Source of the DNA: Halalkalibacter nanhaiisediminis
Lineage (GTDB): Bacteria; Bacillota; Bacilli; Bacillales; Bacillaceae_D
Direction of reading: 5' to 3'
NCBI RefSeq assembly: GCF_007830185.1
Contig: NZ_VLKZ01000003.1
Location: 1 to 64,000 of the forward strand
DNA: 64,000 nt
The translations under genes and the position numbers were made by a program. Positions within the stretch are counted from its first letter, which is position 1. Each line of letters opens with the position of its first letter. Under the pieces are notes generated by a model. It worked only from the letters and a program-made list of their open reading frames with translations. It was not told the origin of the DNA and ran no database searches. Below, piece by piece: positions 20,677 to 29,750 of this stretch.

Positions 20677-21791
20677 AATATGCAAATGGCCAAACAATCA
20701 TTCAGCATTTCGAAGCGTGGTCTCCTAAATCCTATGCAGTCGAAGGTGACAAAAATGGTTTAATGATTGGGACATTAAATAAACCAATAAAAAAAATAAT
20801 GGTTGCACTCGATGTACTGGAGGAAGTCATTGATGAAGCGATATCTGAAGAAGTAGACCTCATTGTGGCTCACCATCCACTCTTATTCCGTCCACTTAAG
20901 AAAATTGATGTTGATACAGCTTATGGACGAATTATCACTAAAGCAATTAAGCATGATGTCACGATTTATGCAGCTCATACGAACCTTGATATTGCTAACG
21001 GTGGCGTCAATGATATGATGGCAGAAGCGCTTGGGTTACGTGATACGAGCGTGTTAGCTCCAACTCAATCGATTGCTTTGAAGAAAATCGTTGTCTTTGT
21101 TCCAATGTCACATGCTAATCAAGTAAGAGAGGCAATGAGTAAGGCTGGAGCAGGTCATATTGGCAAGTATAGCCATTGCACATTTAATAGTGACGGGACC
21201 GGTACTTTTAAGCCTGAAGAGGGCACTGATCCGTTTATTGGCAGTGTTGGCGAGCTTGAATATGTGGAAGAAGTGAAGATTGAAACGATTGCACCTGCTA
21301 ATATCCAGCATAAGGTCGTTAGTGCATTGATGAAAGCCCATCCTTACGAGGAGCCTGCGTATGATATTTATCCACTAGATAACCAAGGAGAAGTGCTTGG
21401 TCTTGGACGAATTGGGAAGCTAGATAAGCCGATGACCCTTGCTGCATTTGCTGAACATGTGAAAGAAGCTTTTGACGTCAAAGGAGCACGTGTCGTTGGC
21501 GATTTAACAACGACTGTCCAAAAAGTGGCTGTGCTTGGTGGGGACGGCAACAAATATATGAAGGATGCCATATTCAAAGGGGCAGACGTCTTTGTTACTG
21601 GAGATGTATATTATCATGTGGCGCATGATGCGATGATGGATGGGTTAAATATCGTTGATCCAGGGCATAATGTCGAAAAAGTGATGAAAGAAGGCGTGAA
21701 AAAGTATTTTGAAGCTTTTATGACTGAAAAAGGCTATGATACGGCTGTTATTGCTTCAAAACCAAACACCGATCCATTTATATTTGTTTAG
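20670..21791 (+). CDS. yqfO: Nif3-like dinuclear metal protein YqfO
   Basis: This NIF3/YqfO family protein (373 residues) forms hexamers with a two-metal centre. Metal ligands are expected in VAHHPLLFRP, HTNLDIANGG and the C-terminal GHNVEKVMKEG. The bacillus form has a central PII-like insertion (about 120-230, with AMSKAGAGHIGKYSHC), seen here. A GTP cyclohydrolase-like role was proposed for the family, but the function is not settled. It is translationally coupled to trmK by a 7-base overlap, with GAGGAGGTCC before its start. Confidence 0.93.
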   Translation: MVKYANGQTIIQHFEAWSPKSYAVEGDKNGLMIGTLNKPIKKIMVALDVLEEVIDEAISEEVDLIVAHHPLLFRPLKKIDVDTAYGRIITKAIKHDVTIYAAHTNLDIANGGVNDMMAEALGLRDTSVLAPTQSIALKKIVVFVPMSHANQVREAMSKAGAGHIGKYSHCTFNSDGTGTFKPEEGTDPFIGSVGELEYVEEVKIETIAPANIQHKVVSALMKAHPYEEPAYDIYPLDNQGEVLGLGRIGKLDKPMTLAAFAEHVKEAFDVKGARVVGDLTTTVQKVAVLGGDGNKYMKDAIFKGADVFVTGDVYYHVAHDAMMDGLNIVDPGHNVEKVMKEGVKKYFEAFMTEKGYDTAVIASKPNTDPFIFV

Positions 21792-21800
21792 AAGGTACAT

Positions 21801-21842
21801 AAAAAAGCAAGAGACTAGCCATTGCCAGCCTCTTGCTTTTTT
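21801..21842. terminator. Bidirectional terminator between yqfO and ispH
   Basis: AAAAAAGCAAGAG (21801-21813) pairs with CTCTTGCTTTTTT (21830-21842). A-run and T-run flank the stem, so it can serve both converging genes. Confidence 0.9.
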
Positions 21843-21843
21843 A

Positions 21844-22788
21844 TTAGCTCTTTGCTTTCACTTTCGGTAAAATCTTTTGAAGTGTTACTTTTCGCTCGAG
21901 TGTCCAAGTTGATTCATCTTTTTCATCATATTTCTCAAGAAAGCTAATCACTTCTTTTGTAATCGGTGTAGGAGTGGATGCTCCAGATGTCACACCGACC
22001 GTTTCCACACCTTTAAGCCAGTCCAGTTGTAGTTCGGTAATATCACCAATTCGATAAGCTTTTGTGCCAGCAATTTGCTCAGACACTTGTGCTAGTCGAT
22101 TGGAATTATTGCTTTTAGGATCACCTACAACGATTACGAGGTCACATTCTTTTGCTTGCTCGGCAACAGCTTCTTGACGTACTTGTGTCGCTAAACAAAT
22201 TTCATTATGCACTTCAGCACTTGGATAGAGTTCCATTGCTTTTTTCATAATGTCGCTTACATCCCACTGACTCATCGTTGTTTGATTTGTGATAATGATT
22301 TTATCAGTAGTTAATTGAAGGTTCTCAACATCAGCGACTGATTCAACAAGATGAACCGCTTCTGGTGCAACGCCAATGGCGCCTTCTGGTTCTGGATGTC
22401 CTTTTTTGCCAACGTAAATAAATTCATAGCCTTCAGCTTTTTTGTCGCGAATTAAATCATGTGTACGTGTCACGTCAGGACAAGTTGCATCGACGACTGT
22501 TAATCCTTTTTCTTTCGCAAGCTTGCGAACTTCAGGAGAAACACCGTGAGCGGTGAAAATGACTGTTCCTTTGTCGACTTGTTTTAAAATCTCAACACGG
22601 TTTGGGCCATCGAGTGAAATGATCCCATCATCTTCAAATGCATCCGTTACATGTTGGTTGTGCACGATCATTCCTAAGATGTAAATCGGACGAGGTAAAT
22701 CTAAGTTTGCTGCTGCTTGGCGGGCTAGTACCATCGCATCTACAACACCGTAACAATAGCCCCTTGGTGAAATTTTCTTTACTTTCAT
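21844..22788 (-). CDS. ispH: 4-hydroxy-3-methylbut-2-enyl diphosphate reductase IspH
   Basis: IspH catalyses the last step of the MEP isoprenoid pathway, giving IPP and DMAPP, with a [4Fe-4S] cluster. The three cluster cysteines are present: Cys12 (RGYCYGV), Cys103 (DATCPDV) and Cys198 (NEICLATQ). Active-site His43, His81 and His131 are also seen. It has 314 residues, the normal bacillus length. GGAGG stands just upstream of the ATG on the reverse strand. With ispG at 40128-41231, two late MEP enzymes lie in this window. Confidence 0.96.
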   Translation of the reverse strand: MKVKKISPRGYCYGVVDAMVLARQAAANLDLPRPIYILGMIVHNQHVTDAFEDDGIISLDGPNRVEILKQVDKGTVIFTAHGVSPEVRKLAKEKGLTVVDATCPDVTRTHDLIRDKKAEGYEFIYVGKKGHPEPEGAIGVAPEAVHLVESVADVENLQLTTDKIIITNQTTMSQWDVSDIMKKAMELYPSAEVHNEICLATQVRQEAVAEQAKECDLVIVVGDPKSNNSNRLAQVSEQIAGTKAYRIGDITELQLDWLKGVETVGVTSGASTPTPITKEVISFLEKYDEKDESTWTLERKVTLQKILPKVKAKS

Positions 22789-22894
22789 GACAGGCCTCCT
22801 AAAATGAGACTCCTGCTCCGAATTCGAAGAGGAGCAAGATTGTCGTTATTTTAACGAAAATACGTTATGCTCAAATAATCTCTAGAAACGACAG

Positions 22895-22920
22895 CACCAT
22901 TCGTTCATGAACGAATGGTG
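22895..22920. repeat. Perfect 26-bp palindrome between ispH and the carD-like gene
   Basis: CACCATTCGTTCA (22895-22907) is directly followed by its exact reverse complement to 22920. There is no loop. T-rich sequence follows on the forward strand only, while both neighbouring genes are on the reverse strand, so a simple terminator explanation is weak. It lies 107 bases upstream of the ispH start and 50 bases downstream of the carD-like gene end, so an operator for ispH is possible. Confidence 0.7.
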
Positions 22921-22969
22921 TGTTTTCCTACTTATTTAGTATAAAGGAGTTTCTGTCGAGTGACAATGA

Positions 22970-23464
22970 TTACGCTTGTTTTAATTCTAACAGCGCTTGA
23001 TCAATAAACTCATAAGCTTGTTCTTCAGTCATATCATTCATCAAGACGAGCTCACTAGCAATCATTTGACGAGCCTTTTGAAGATGGTTACGGTCTTGGA
23101 TATGAAGCCCGTTTGCCCGTTCAGTTTGCTTTCTTGAAAGGGAAGAAATAAGATGTGCAGCATCAATGATGCTTCCACTTTTTAAAAGATTTTCTGTTTC
23201 ACGAGAGAAATGACTTGTAGATGGTGGAATATCCGGTCCGTTTTGTAAGGCGTCTACAAGTACGTCTAACTCCGATTGGTCTATTACCTTGCGCAACCCA
23301 GAGTCATTAATTCGACTTTCTGGAAGCATGAGCTTCACATCAACGAGCGGGAAATGAAGAATAAAGTAAGAATGAGTCTCGCCGAGCACATCCTTTTCTT
23401 CTATATCTTGAATTGTTCCTGCACCGTGATAAGGATAGACAACATGGTCACCAACTTTAAACAT
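22970..23464 (-). CDS. CarD-family transcriptional regulator
   Basis: The N-terminus MFKVGDHVVYPYHGAGTIQD is the CarD/TRCF RNA-polymerase-interaction domain, a Tudor-like fold that binds the beta subunit. The C-terminal part (about 60-160) is helical and would contact promoter DNA. The 164 residues match B. subtilis YdeB and related CarD proteins. The ATG at 23464 is set by GGAGG (23472-23476 on the reverse strand), 7 bases upstream. CarD proteins affect open-complex stability at rRNA promoters in mycobacteria; the role in bacilli is less clear. Confidence 0.9.
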   Translation of the reverse strand: MFKVGDHVVYPYHGAGTIQDIEEKDVLGETHSYFILHFPLVDVKLMLPESRINDSGLRKVIDQSELDVLVDALQNGPDIPPSTSHFSRETENLLKSGSIIDAAHLISSLSRKQTERANGLHIQDRNHLQKARQMIASELVLMNDMTEEQAYEFIDQALLELKQA

Positions 23465-23670
23465 GGGCATTCCTCCAATCGAGTAATACCAATAGTATAA
23501 CACAAAATAAATCAAAAATAAAATTTTACTACTCAACTGCGAATCTTGTCAACAAAAAACTACGTGAATTAGTGAGCGATTTTTCAAGGTGAGTATGTTT
23601 CATCAAGACAAATAGGGAAAATGTGTAAAAATATGTTCATCTGTTGGAGTTGTAGCGTGAATACTAGGTT

Positions 23671-24228
23671 TTATACATATAATTTTGGTCCTGGAATGCC
23701 TGAAATTTCTTTTGGTTTGAATTGGCGAGGTTTAGCATCAACTTGTGGTAGCCTTTTTACATTCCTGCGTAGACTCTCTTCATCTTGAACTGGGACAGGC
23801 ACTGAAATGTCTTCAGTTGGTTCAGCTTCACCTTCTACTGGGTTACTTCTCATAATTCGCCATATTGTTGGCATGTTTCGAACAATCGGACCATACTGGT
23901 GAATCATCGGCATAACCTGTTGGGTAATACCAAGAACTCGTTGCGTATTTGTTAGGATTGTTGAAAAGTTTATTCCACTAGTTGCTGCTGTTGCTGGAAA
24001 ACCTCCTAGTGCACTTGTCCCTCCACCACCTCCGAATAATCTAGCAAGGAGCCCCCCACCTCCTCGACCAATTGCAGAGCCAAAACCTGGATTGATTGGA
24101 CTTACAGATGAAAATGGAGCTGAGGCTGAGGAAAACATGCCACCACTAGGAGGGATAAATCCACCTTGAATTGGTAAGGGTGGTTGTATGGGGATTGAAC
24201 CAAATGGTGGACCAAATACACTTTGCAT
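23671..24228 (-). CDS. yqfQ: YqfQ/VrrA family protein
   Basis: This 185-residue protein begins with a Pro- and Gly-rich segment (IPIQPPLPIQGGFIPPSGG) and glycine runs (RGGGGLLARLFGGGGG). A conserved middle follows (TQRVLGITQQVMPMIHQYGP, RNMPTIWRIMRS), then a basic tail. This layout and the place between ispH and cshB identify YqfQ, related to B. anthracis VrrA, which is known for length-variable repeats. A spore-coat-type role is suspected from composition only. The start ATG has GGAG on the reverse strand upstream. Confidence 0.85.
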   Translation of the reverse strand: MQSVFGPPFGSIPIQPPLPIQGGFIPPSGGMFSSASAPFSSVSPINPGFGSAIGRGGGGLLARLFGGGGGTSALGGFPATAATSGINFSTILTNTQRVLGITQQVMPMIHQYGPIVRNMPTIWRIMRSNPVEGEAEPTEDISVPVPVQDEESLRRNVKRLPQVDAKPRQFKPKEISGIPGPKLYV

Positions 24229-24551
24229 TGTACCTTCTCCTTTCTAGAGATCGTGCATGTGATTTCTATCATTTCGTTCATTGTTATCATCAGATGAATG
24301 ATTTTCCTTATAAATAAATATATGCAAGCTCTACTGATATGGTGAGCGATGCTGGATCTAGCAAATAAATCCCTAAGTTGAATAGCCATAAGGATAGATA
24401 GTATGATAAAATGAGCTATTGCAAACAGATATTTCGCTACTAGAGAATGATCGGGATGATAAAGAACATTTGCTAAGATCGCTCACGTCGTGTGAGCGAC
24501 GCCAAGTCCCCTCGTCACGAGGGCAAGTTATAGATGAAAGTAGGAAATAAG
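24229..24551 (+). other. Divergent gap yqfQ-cshB with two hairpins
   Basis: No gene is visible. The first half is upstream of yqfQ on the reverse strand. Just before cshB lie two short GC-rich hairpins: CGCTCAC/GTGAGCG (24480-24498) and CCCTCG/CGAGGG (24509-24523). There is no T-run after either. They would sit in the cshB mRNA leader about 30 bases before its start. Confidence 0.55.
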
Positions 24552-25919
24552 ATGAAATCAGAAAATTTTAAGCGTTTTGAGCTGAAGCCATTTCTCATTG
24601 AAGCGCTAGATGCTCAAGGCTTTACATTACCGACAGAAATTCAGGAGAGACTTATTCCCGCCATTCGTAATGGACGAGATGTCATTGGTCAATCTCAAAC
24701 AGGCACAGGAAAAACCCTCTCTTTTTTATTACCAATTCTTGATCGTATTGATACAACCAAGGACGAGGTACAAGCTGTTATTACAGCACCGACGCGAGAA
24801 CTCGCGACACAGCTTTTTAATGAGTTAAAGAAGCTTGTTGAACATTGTGATGAACAGGACCAGATTCAGGCAAAGCTGCTAGTAGGTGGAACGGACCGTG
24901 CAAGAACGATTGACCGCCTAAAAGTACAGCCGCATATTGTAGTTGGCACAGCAGGGCGTCTTGCGGATTTAGTTGAAGAAAAGGCGCTTCACGTTTACAC
25001 AGCTAAGATGCTTGTTGTCGATGAGGCTGATCAAATGCTTGATATGGGCTTTATCGATGACGTAGATAAGGTCGCATCTAGAATGGCAGAGGATTTGCAA
25101 ATGATGGTCTTTTCAGCTACGATCCCAGAAAAATTACAACCATTCTTGAAAAAATATATGACTGATCCGCGTCATGTTCAAGTTGATCCAAAACGGGTAG
25201 CGGCAACAAAGATTGAACATCGAATTGTTCCATTACGCCATCGTGAGAAGCTTTCTTTTATTGTAGAATTAGCGCAGTCTATTAATCCTTATTTAGCTAT
25301 TGTGTTTACAAACACAAAAGATGAAGCAGACGAAGTGGCTGATGCGATGCTTGAAGCGGGATTGAATGTGGAACGACTTCACGGAGGCTTGCAGCCGAGA
25401 CAAAGAAAGCAAGTGATGAAGCAAGTAAATGATGTGAAGGTTCAATACCTAGTTGCAACAGATCTTGCAGCTCGTGGAATAGACGTAAAAGGTGTTAGTC
25501 ATATTATTAATTATGGATTACCTCAAGACTTAGATTTTTATATTCACCGTGTTGGTCGAACAGCTCGTGCGGGTGCGGATGGGATTGCTCTGACCATTTA
25601 CGACCAACAAGATCAGCAAGCAATCGAAAAGTTACAAAAACGCGGCATTCGCTTTACGTACTTTGATTACAAAAAAGGAGAATGGACGAAGCTTGATCGT
25701 GCTCCATTAGGTGTGCCTGGTAAACGCAAGCCTACTCGTACGACAACAGAAGCGAATCCAACACCTGCTAAGTCCTCAACAGATCCGCAAAAACGAACTG
25801 GCGGCAAAGCTAAAGCGAAGCCAAAAAGAGTCAAGCCAGCTCATAAGAAAAAAGCACGATTTAAGCAAGCAAAAGAAGCACAAAGACAGAGAAGAGTTTC
25901 ATCAAAAAACAAGAAGTAA
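24552..25919 (+). CDS. cshB: DEAD-box RNA helicase CshB
   Basis: ATP-dependent RNA helicase (455 residues), the bacillus CshB (YqfR), linked to cold adaptation. Motifs in order are: Q motif (FTLPTEIQERLIP), motif I SQTGTGKT (about 53-60), Ia PTRELATQ, motif II DEAD in VVDEADQML, motif III SAT and motif VI HRVGRTARAG. A very basic C-terminal tail of about 70 residues (KRKPTRTT to SSKNKK) should bind RNA. ATG 24552 with AGGAAAT 5 bases upstream is preferred over ATG 24534, and gives the family N-terminus. nfo follows after 28 bases. Confidence 0.94.
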   Translation: MKSENFKRFELKPFLIEALDAQGFTLPTEIQERLIPAIRNGRDVIGQSQTGTGKTLSFLLPILDRIDTTKDEVQAVITAPTRELATQLFNELKKLVEHCDEQDQIQAKLLVGGTDRARTIDRLKVQPHIVVGTAGRLADLVEEKALHVYTAKMLVVDEADQMLDMGFIDDVDKVASRMAEDLQMMVFSATIPEKLQPFLKKYMTDPRHVQVDPKRVAATKIEHRIVPLRHREKLSFIVELAQSINPYLAIVFTNTKDEADEVADAMLEAGLNVERLHGGLQPRQRKQVMKQVNDVKVQYLVATDLAARGIDVKGVSHIINYGLPQDLDFYIHRVGRTARAGADGIALTIYDQQDQQAIEKLQKRGIRFTYFDYKKGEWTKLDRAPLGVPGKRKPTRTTTEANPTPAKSSTDPQKRTGGKAKAKPKRVKPAHKKKARFKQAKEAQRQRRVSSKNKK

Positions 25920-25947
25920 ACGTTGTTTGTAAGGGAGAGAAAAATAG

Positions 25948-26841
25948 ATGACTCTGAAAATAGGTTCTCATGTATCAATGAACGGTAAAAAGATGCTGCT
26001 TGGAGCGAGTGAAGAAGCAGCTTCCTACGGAGCAAATACATTTATGATCTATACAGGAGCTCCGCAAAATACGAGACGTAAGCCGATTGAAGAGCTAAAT
26101 ATCGAAGAAGGCGTAGTTCATATGAGAGAGCACGGTATGGTTGATATCGTTGTTCATGCTCCTTACATTATTAATATCGCAAATACAACAAAGCCTGAAA
26201 CATTTGAGCTTGGTGTCCGTTTTTTACGTTCAGAAATTGAACGAACAGAAGCCTTAGGTGCAAAACAAATTGTGCTTCATCCAGGTGCACATGTCGGCGC
26301 TGGTTCAGAAGCTGGTATTCAAAAAATCATTGAGGGCTTAAATGAAGTATTTGAAGAGAAGCGTGATGTGCAAATTGCGCTTGAAACAATGGCAGGAAAA
26401 GGATCTGAATGTGGACGTACATTTGAAGAACTTGCGGCTATTATTGATGGAGTTACGCATAATGACAGGCTCTCTGTCTGCTTTGATACATGCCATATAA
26501 ACGATGCAGGCTATGATATCGTATCAGATTTTGATGGTGTCCTTGATTCCTTTGACCGTATTATCGGCCTCGATCGTTTAAAGGTACTTCATATAAATGA
26601 CAGTAAAAATGAGCGTGGAGCTGCAAAGGACCGTCATGAAAACATTGGCTTTGGGCATATTGGCTACAAAGCACTTCATTACATTGTTCATCATCCACAA
26701 CTTACCGACATTCCTAAGATCCTTGAAACACCTTTTGTTGGTGATGATAAGAAAAATAAAAAGCCTCCATATAAGCATGAAATTGCCATGCTTAAAGAAG
26801 GACAATTTGATGAGAATATCCTTCATAAAATAATGGAATAA
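25948..26841 (+). CDS. nfo: Endonuclease IV (AP endonuclease)
   Basis: Endonuclease IV (297 residues; YqfS) cleaves DNA at abasic sites and repairs blocked 3' ends. It is a TIM barrel with a trinuclear zinc site; ligand motifs seen include [56 protein letters not shown] and ILETPF. In B. subtilis nfo acts with exoA in spores. A good site (AAGGGAGAG) precedes the ATG by 9 bases. It is probably co-transcribed with cshB. Confidence 0.96.
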   Translation: MTLKIGSHVSMNGKKMLLGASEEAASYGANTFMIYTGAPQNTRRKPIEELNIEEGVVHMREHGMVDIVVHAPYIINIANTTKPETFELGVRFLRSEIERTEALGAKQIVLHPGAHVGAGSEAGIQKIIEGLNEVFEEKRDVQIALETMAGKGSECGRTFEELAAIIDGVTHNDRLSVCFDTCHINDAGYDIVSDFDGVLDSFDRIIGLDRLKVLHINDSKNERGAAKDRHENIGFGHIGYKALHYIVHHPQLTDIPKILETPFVGDDKKNKKPPYKHEIAMLKEGQFDENILHKIME

Positions 26842-26848
26842 AGAACGA

Positions 26849-26882
26849 AGCAGAGGGAATTACATTTCTCTCTGCTTTTTTC
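26849..26882 (+). terminator. Terminator after nfo
   Basis: AGCAGAGGGA pairs with TCTCTCTGCT around a short loop and is followed by six T. Confidence 0.8.
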
Positions 26883-26967
26883 TTTGCAAAAGTTGGTTAG
26901 ATCCTAGTTGGAAAGAAAAAATAATGCTTTTCCCTCCTAGGTATAGAGCATACGCTAAATAAAAGTA

Positions 26968-27231
26968 TTAAAGGTACGAGCCGAATTGCTTGAGGAGTTG
27001 GTTAACAACTGAGGAGACATATGGATCAATATTTGTTTGTAATCGATGCAAAATACGATTAACTTGCTCTTGATTGGCAATGTTAATATCTTCAGAGCGG
27101 AGAATAGTGATGACCTTTTGGGCTTGATCCAGATTTAAGGTGATTTGGTGCTGCCTAGCGAGCTGAAGAAGTTCGTCTTTTGTTAATGAATTAATCTTAT
27201 GGTTAACAAGCTGTTGCATAAAAGCGTTCAT
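26968..27231 (-). CDS. yqfT: DUF2624 protein YqfT
   Basis: This 87-residue, all-helical small protein starts MNAFMQQLVNHKINSLTKDELLQLARQ. It matches the DUF2624/YqfT family, which sits next to nfo in bacilli. No function is known. The upstream reverse-strand sequence holds AAAAAGGGGATG with good spacing. The frame contains VITILRSEDINIANQEQV, typical of the family. It converges with nfo, separated by its terminator. Confidence 0.85.
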   Translation of the reverse strand: MNAFMQQLVNHKINSLTKDELLQLARQHQITLNLDQAQKVITILRSEDINIANQEQVNRILHRLQTNIDPYVSSVVNQLLKQFGSYL

Positions 27232-27438
27232 ATCAACATCCCCTTTTTCTCAAGTAAGATGTTGATAGTGTATGAGGTGAAAGAGAAAATGTGCACAAAA
27301 AAAAAGGAAATCTCATCAGTCTTATCGAATTAGAGTAATAAGATTAGAGAGCTTTTATAATGAGCAAATCGTTCATACTTTAAAACTTAGTTCTGAATGG
27401 GACTGCGGAAAAGAAGAACAAAGAAGGAGTGGGGCTTT

Positions 27439-28569
27439 ATGGATAAAAAGCACCTAAATAAACAAATAGCCCCAAAAGGGAGAAACATGAGGGCATTAAA
27501 CCCACCGTTCCTAAGTTGTAATCAAGTGACAAATACAGACTCAAAGGTACTAGAGAATATCATATTCGAGGAAAATTTTTTAATAGAAGAATTAGCTATA
27601 CCTTTTTTAAAAGTGAATGATCAATTATATGCAGTTAAGTGGAATGATGCTTTTTTAGAAATGGCAGATATAGAAGAGAGTGAATTGTCGCTACTTTCCT
27701 TAAAAGAGCTTGCCTTAATTAATCCATTCGTTTCATTTTGTGTAGATCTTATTTGTGCTGCCCATGATCAGAATTCGCGACAAGAGGATGAGTTTGAAGG
27801 AGAGGACTTCCTGTTTCGCATACGTGCAGTACCTTTCTTTGCGGATAAAACTATTTATCTTATTTTCGAAGACCGTTCTCTACAGAAACAATTTGAGAAT
27901 CTTCTTACTTTCCATCATCAAATGGAAGCGGTTTCTCACATTGCTGCAGGAGTAGCTCATGAATTAAGAAACCCTTTATCTGTTATAAAGGGTTTCTTAC
28001 AATTGGCTCAATTAACAAATGATTTTCAAAAGTATTATGATACAATTCTTTCTGAATTAAATCGAATGAATGGAATTATTGAAGATTTCTTATCTGTTTC
28101 ACGAAAAAAAATTGATCGTAAATGGCAATCACCTGTTAAATTAATGAAATCACTCATTGAGATTATGAAAGCAGAATGTTTGCTTCACAATGTTGAGCTT
28201 CATCTTGAAATATTTGAAACATCCAAGTTGGTGCATGTAAATGAATCAATGATCAAACAGGTTATGCTGAATCTTTTGCGTAACTCGATAGAGGCGTATG
28301 GTGAATCAAATACAAATCGTGCCTTTTGGGTGGATACGAAGATTAAAGACAATGATTATATCATTTATATTAAAGACAATGGACGAGGCATGCCAGAATC
28401 TGTCCTCAATAAAATTGGAAAGCCCTTTTTTACAACAAAAGAGAGTGGTACAGGGATTGGCATACCATTGTGTAAAAAAATAATTGAAGATCATGGAGGT
28501 GCGTTTAAAATAGAGAGCACGTATAGTATTGGAACGACTGTCATGATTTCATTACCATTACAAGACTAG
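27439..28569 (+). CDS. Sensor histidine kinase, sporulation-kinase-like
   Basis: This 376-residue kinase has an N-terminal PAS-like sensing part (about 50-150) and no membrane helices, so it is cytoplasmic. The HisKA box is SHIAAGVAHELRNPLSVIKG (about 167-186, phospho-accepting His in AHELRNP). The ATPase domain has NLLRNSIEA (N box), DNGRGMP (G1) and SGTGIGIPLCKKI (G2). ATG 27439 has GAAGGAG (27423-27429) 9 bases upstream. No response regulator is adjacent. The H-box resembles KinA/KinE-type sporulation kinases that phosphorylate Spo0F; that partner is an inference. Confidence 0.88.
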   Translation: MDKKHLNKQIAPKGRNMRALNPPFLSCNQVTNTDSKVLENIIFEENFLIEELAIPFLKVNDQLYAVKWNDAFLEMADIEESELSLLSLKELALINPFVSFCVDLICAAHDQNSRQEDEFEGEDFLFRIRAVPFFADKTIYLIFEDRSLQKQFENLLTFHHQMEAVSHIAAGVAHELRNPLSVIKGFLQLAQLTNDFQKYYDTILSELNRMNGIIEDFLSVSRKKIDRKWQSPVKLMKSLIEIMKAECLLHNVELHLEIFETSKLVHVNESMIKQVMLNLLRNSIEAYGESNTNRAFWVDTKIKDNDYIIYIKDNGRGMPESVLNKIGKPFFTTKESGTGIGIPLCKKIIEDHGGAFKIESTYSIGTTVMISLPLQD

Positions 28570-28572
28570 TGT

Positions 28573-28606
28573 GAGTGTTCTGTTAGAAGCAGAATGCTCT
28601 TTTTTA
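28573..28606 (+). terminator. Terminator after the histidine kinase
   Basis: GAGTGTTCTG (28573-28582) pairs with CAGAATGCTC (28590-28599, one G-U pair), followed by TTTTTT. Confidence 0.82.
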
Positions 28607-28745
28607 TGGTGAAATTTTGTTAGTTCTAAGTTAGAAAGAAAATGAAGAAGTCTTTTCTATTCTAAGTTGAAAGCTTAGACTCGTGAAAATTTTATGTGAT
28701 TTGCTGCATTTTCTAACAATGGGTTTACGTTTAAAGATTTATTTA

Positions 28746-28774
28746 TTTACAAGATTGAAAAGAGCCATTATAAT
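28746..28774 (+). promoter_or_regulatory. SigA-type promoter upstream of the manganese transporter
   Basis: TTTACA (28746-28751), a 17-base spacer and a perfect TATAAT (28769-28774). A start near 28781 would place the adjacent palindrome over the first transcribed bases. The leader to the first gene is then about 215 bases; no open reading frame or riboswitch was recognised in it. Confidence 0.72.
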
Positions 28775-28782
28775 TGAACGTA

Positions 28783-28816
28783 GCAACAAAAGTTTCCTCG
28801 AGGAAACTTTTGTTGC
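28783..28816. promoter_or_regulatory. MntR-like operator: perfect 34-bp palindrome
   Basis: The left arm GCAACAAAAGTTTCCTC (28783-28799) is followed directly by its exact reverse complement. The core AGTTTCCT and AGGAAACT resembles the MntR box of B. subtilis mntH and mntA, whose strong half ends in AGGAAACT. It starts 9 bases after the -10 box, and the genes downstream encode an MntB/MntC-like transporter. There is no T-run, so it is not a terminator. Assignment to MntR is by resemblance. Confidence 0.65.
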
Positions 28817-28997
28817 CTGTACTAAATTTGCACATTTATTAGGCATCAGCCATAAGATAGAGCATCATAATACGAAATTGAATAAGTAGTACGTTGTTAA
28901 AAATATGGATAAAGAAGTCTTTTCTGAAAGTTGCTCTACTGCAACAATAATGCAATGACTTAAGAACAGTAAGATTTAAGATTGGAGGATGAATAGT

Positions 28998-29750
28998 ATG
29001 GAGAGCGTGATACAAGTCAAAAATCTTACCGTGTTTTATGAGAACAATCAAGCCATTAAAAACATTAGTTTCAATGCTGAAAAAGGAAATTTAATTGGTA
29101 TTGTTGGGCCGAACGGGGCAGGTAAGTCTACGTTAATTAAAGCGATTCTAGGCCTCGAGAAGGCACTAGGCTCAGTTACTGTTTTAGGTATGGAGGTCAA
29201 TGACGTACGTAAACAAGTATCTTATGTACCACAACGAAATCAGATTGATTGGGATTTTCCTGTTTTAGTTGAGGATGTTGTGATGATGGGCCGTTTTCGC
29301 CATATTCCTTGGTATAAGAGAGCAGGAAAAAAAGAGCGGGAAATCATGATTGATTCTTTAGAAAAAGTCGGGATGTTAGAATACCGCAAGCGACAAATTG
29401 GAGAATTATCTGGTGGTCAGCAACAACGAGTATTTATTGCGCGGGCTTTAGCACAGCAAGCAGATGTCTTTTTCCTTGACGAACCATTCGTTGGAATTGA
29501 TGTGACATCCGAAGATATCATTATTCGTTTATTACGACAGCTTCGTGACGCGGGGAAAACTGTGTTTGTTGTTCACCATGATTTAAGCAAGGTCGAAGAG
29601 TATTTTGATCAGCTACTCCTTATTAATAAAGAACTTGTTGAATTTGGAGCGGTTAAAGAAGTGTATAAACCAGACATATTATCAAAGACGTACAAAGGTA
29701 GTATGACGTTATTTGGTGCTTCTAATGATATGATGGTGGTGAGCAATTAA
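28998..29750 (+). CDS. mntB: Manganese/metal ABC transporter ATPase (MntB-like)
   Basis: ABC ATPase of 250 residues belonging to the metal (Mn/Zn/Fe) family. Walker A is GPNGAGKST (about 38-46), signature LSGGQQQRV (about 135-143) and Walker B DVFFLDEPF. The start at ATG 28998 is preferred because TTGGAGGA is 9 bases upstream; ATG 28989 abuts it. The stop and the permease start share one base. The MntR-like operator upstream suggests manganese import. The gene for a binding protein (mntA), which normally precedes mntB, is absent here. Confidence 0.85.
   Translation: MESVIQVKNLTVFYENNQAIKNISFNAEKGNLIGIVGPNGAGKSTLIKAILGLEKALGSVTVLGMEVNDVRKQVSYVPQRNQIDWDFPVLVEDVVMMGRFRHIPWYKRAGKKEREIMIDSLEKVGMLEYRKRQIGELSGGQQQRVFIARALAQQADVFFLDEPFVGIDVTSEDIIIRLLRQLRDAGKTVFVVHHDLSKVEEYFDQLLLINKELVEFGAVKEVYKPDILSKTYKGSMTLFGASNDMMVVSN

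Noticed and set aside
28783-28816. Palindrome as a terminator
   Set aside because: No T-run follows on either strand, the upstream kinase already has a terminator at 28573-28606, and the palindrome sits at the start point of a good promoter.
28683-28889. 68-codon forward frame in front of the manganese transporter
   Set aside because: It contains the promoter and the perfect palindrome, has no ribosome site, and the translation has no coding character.
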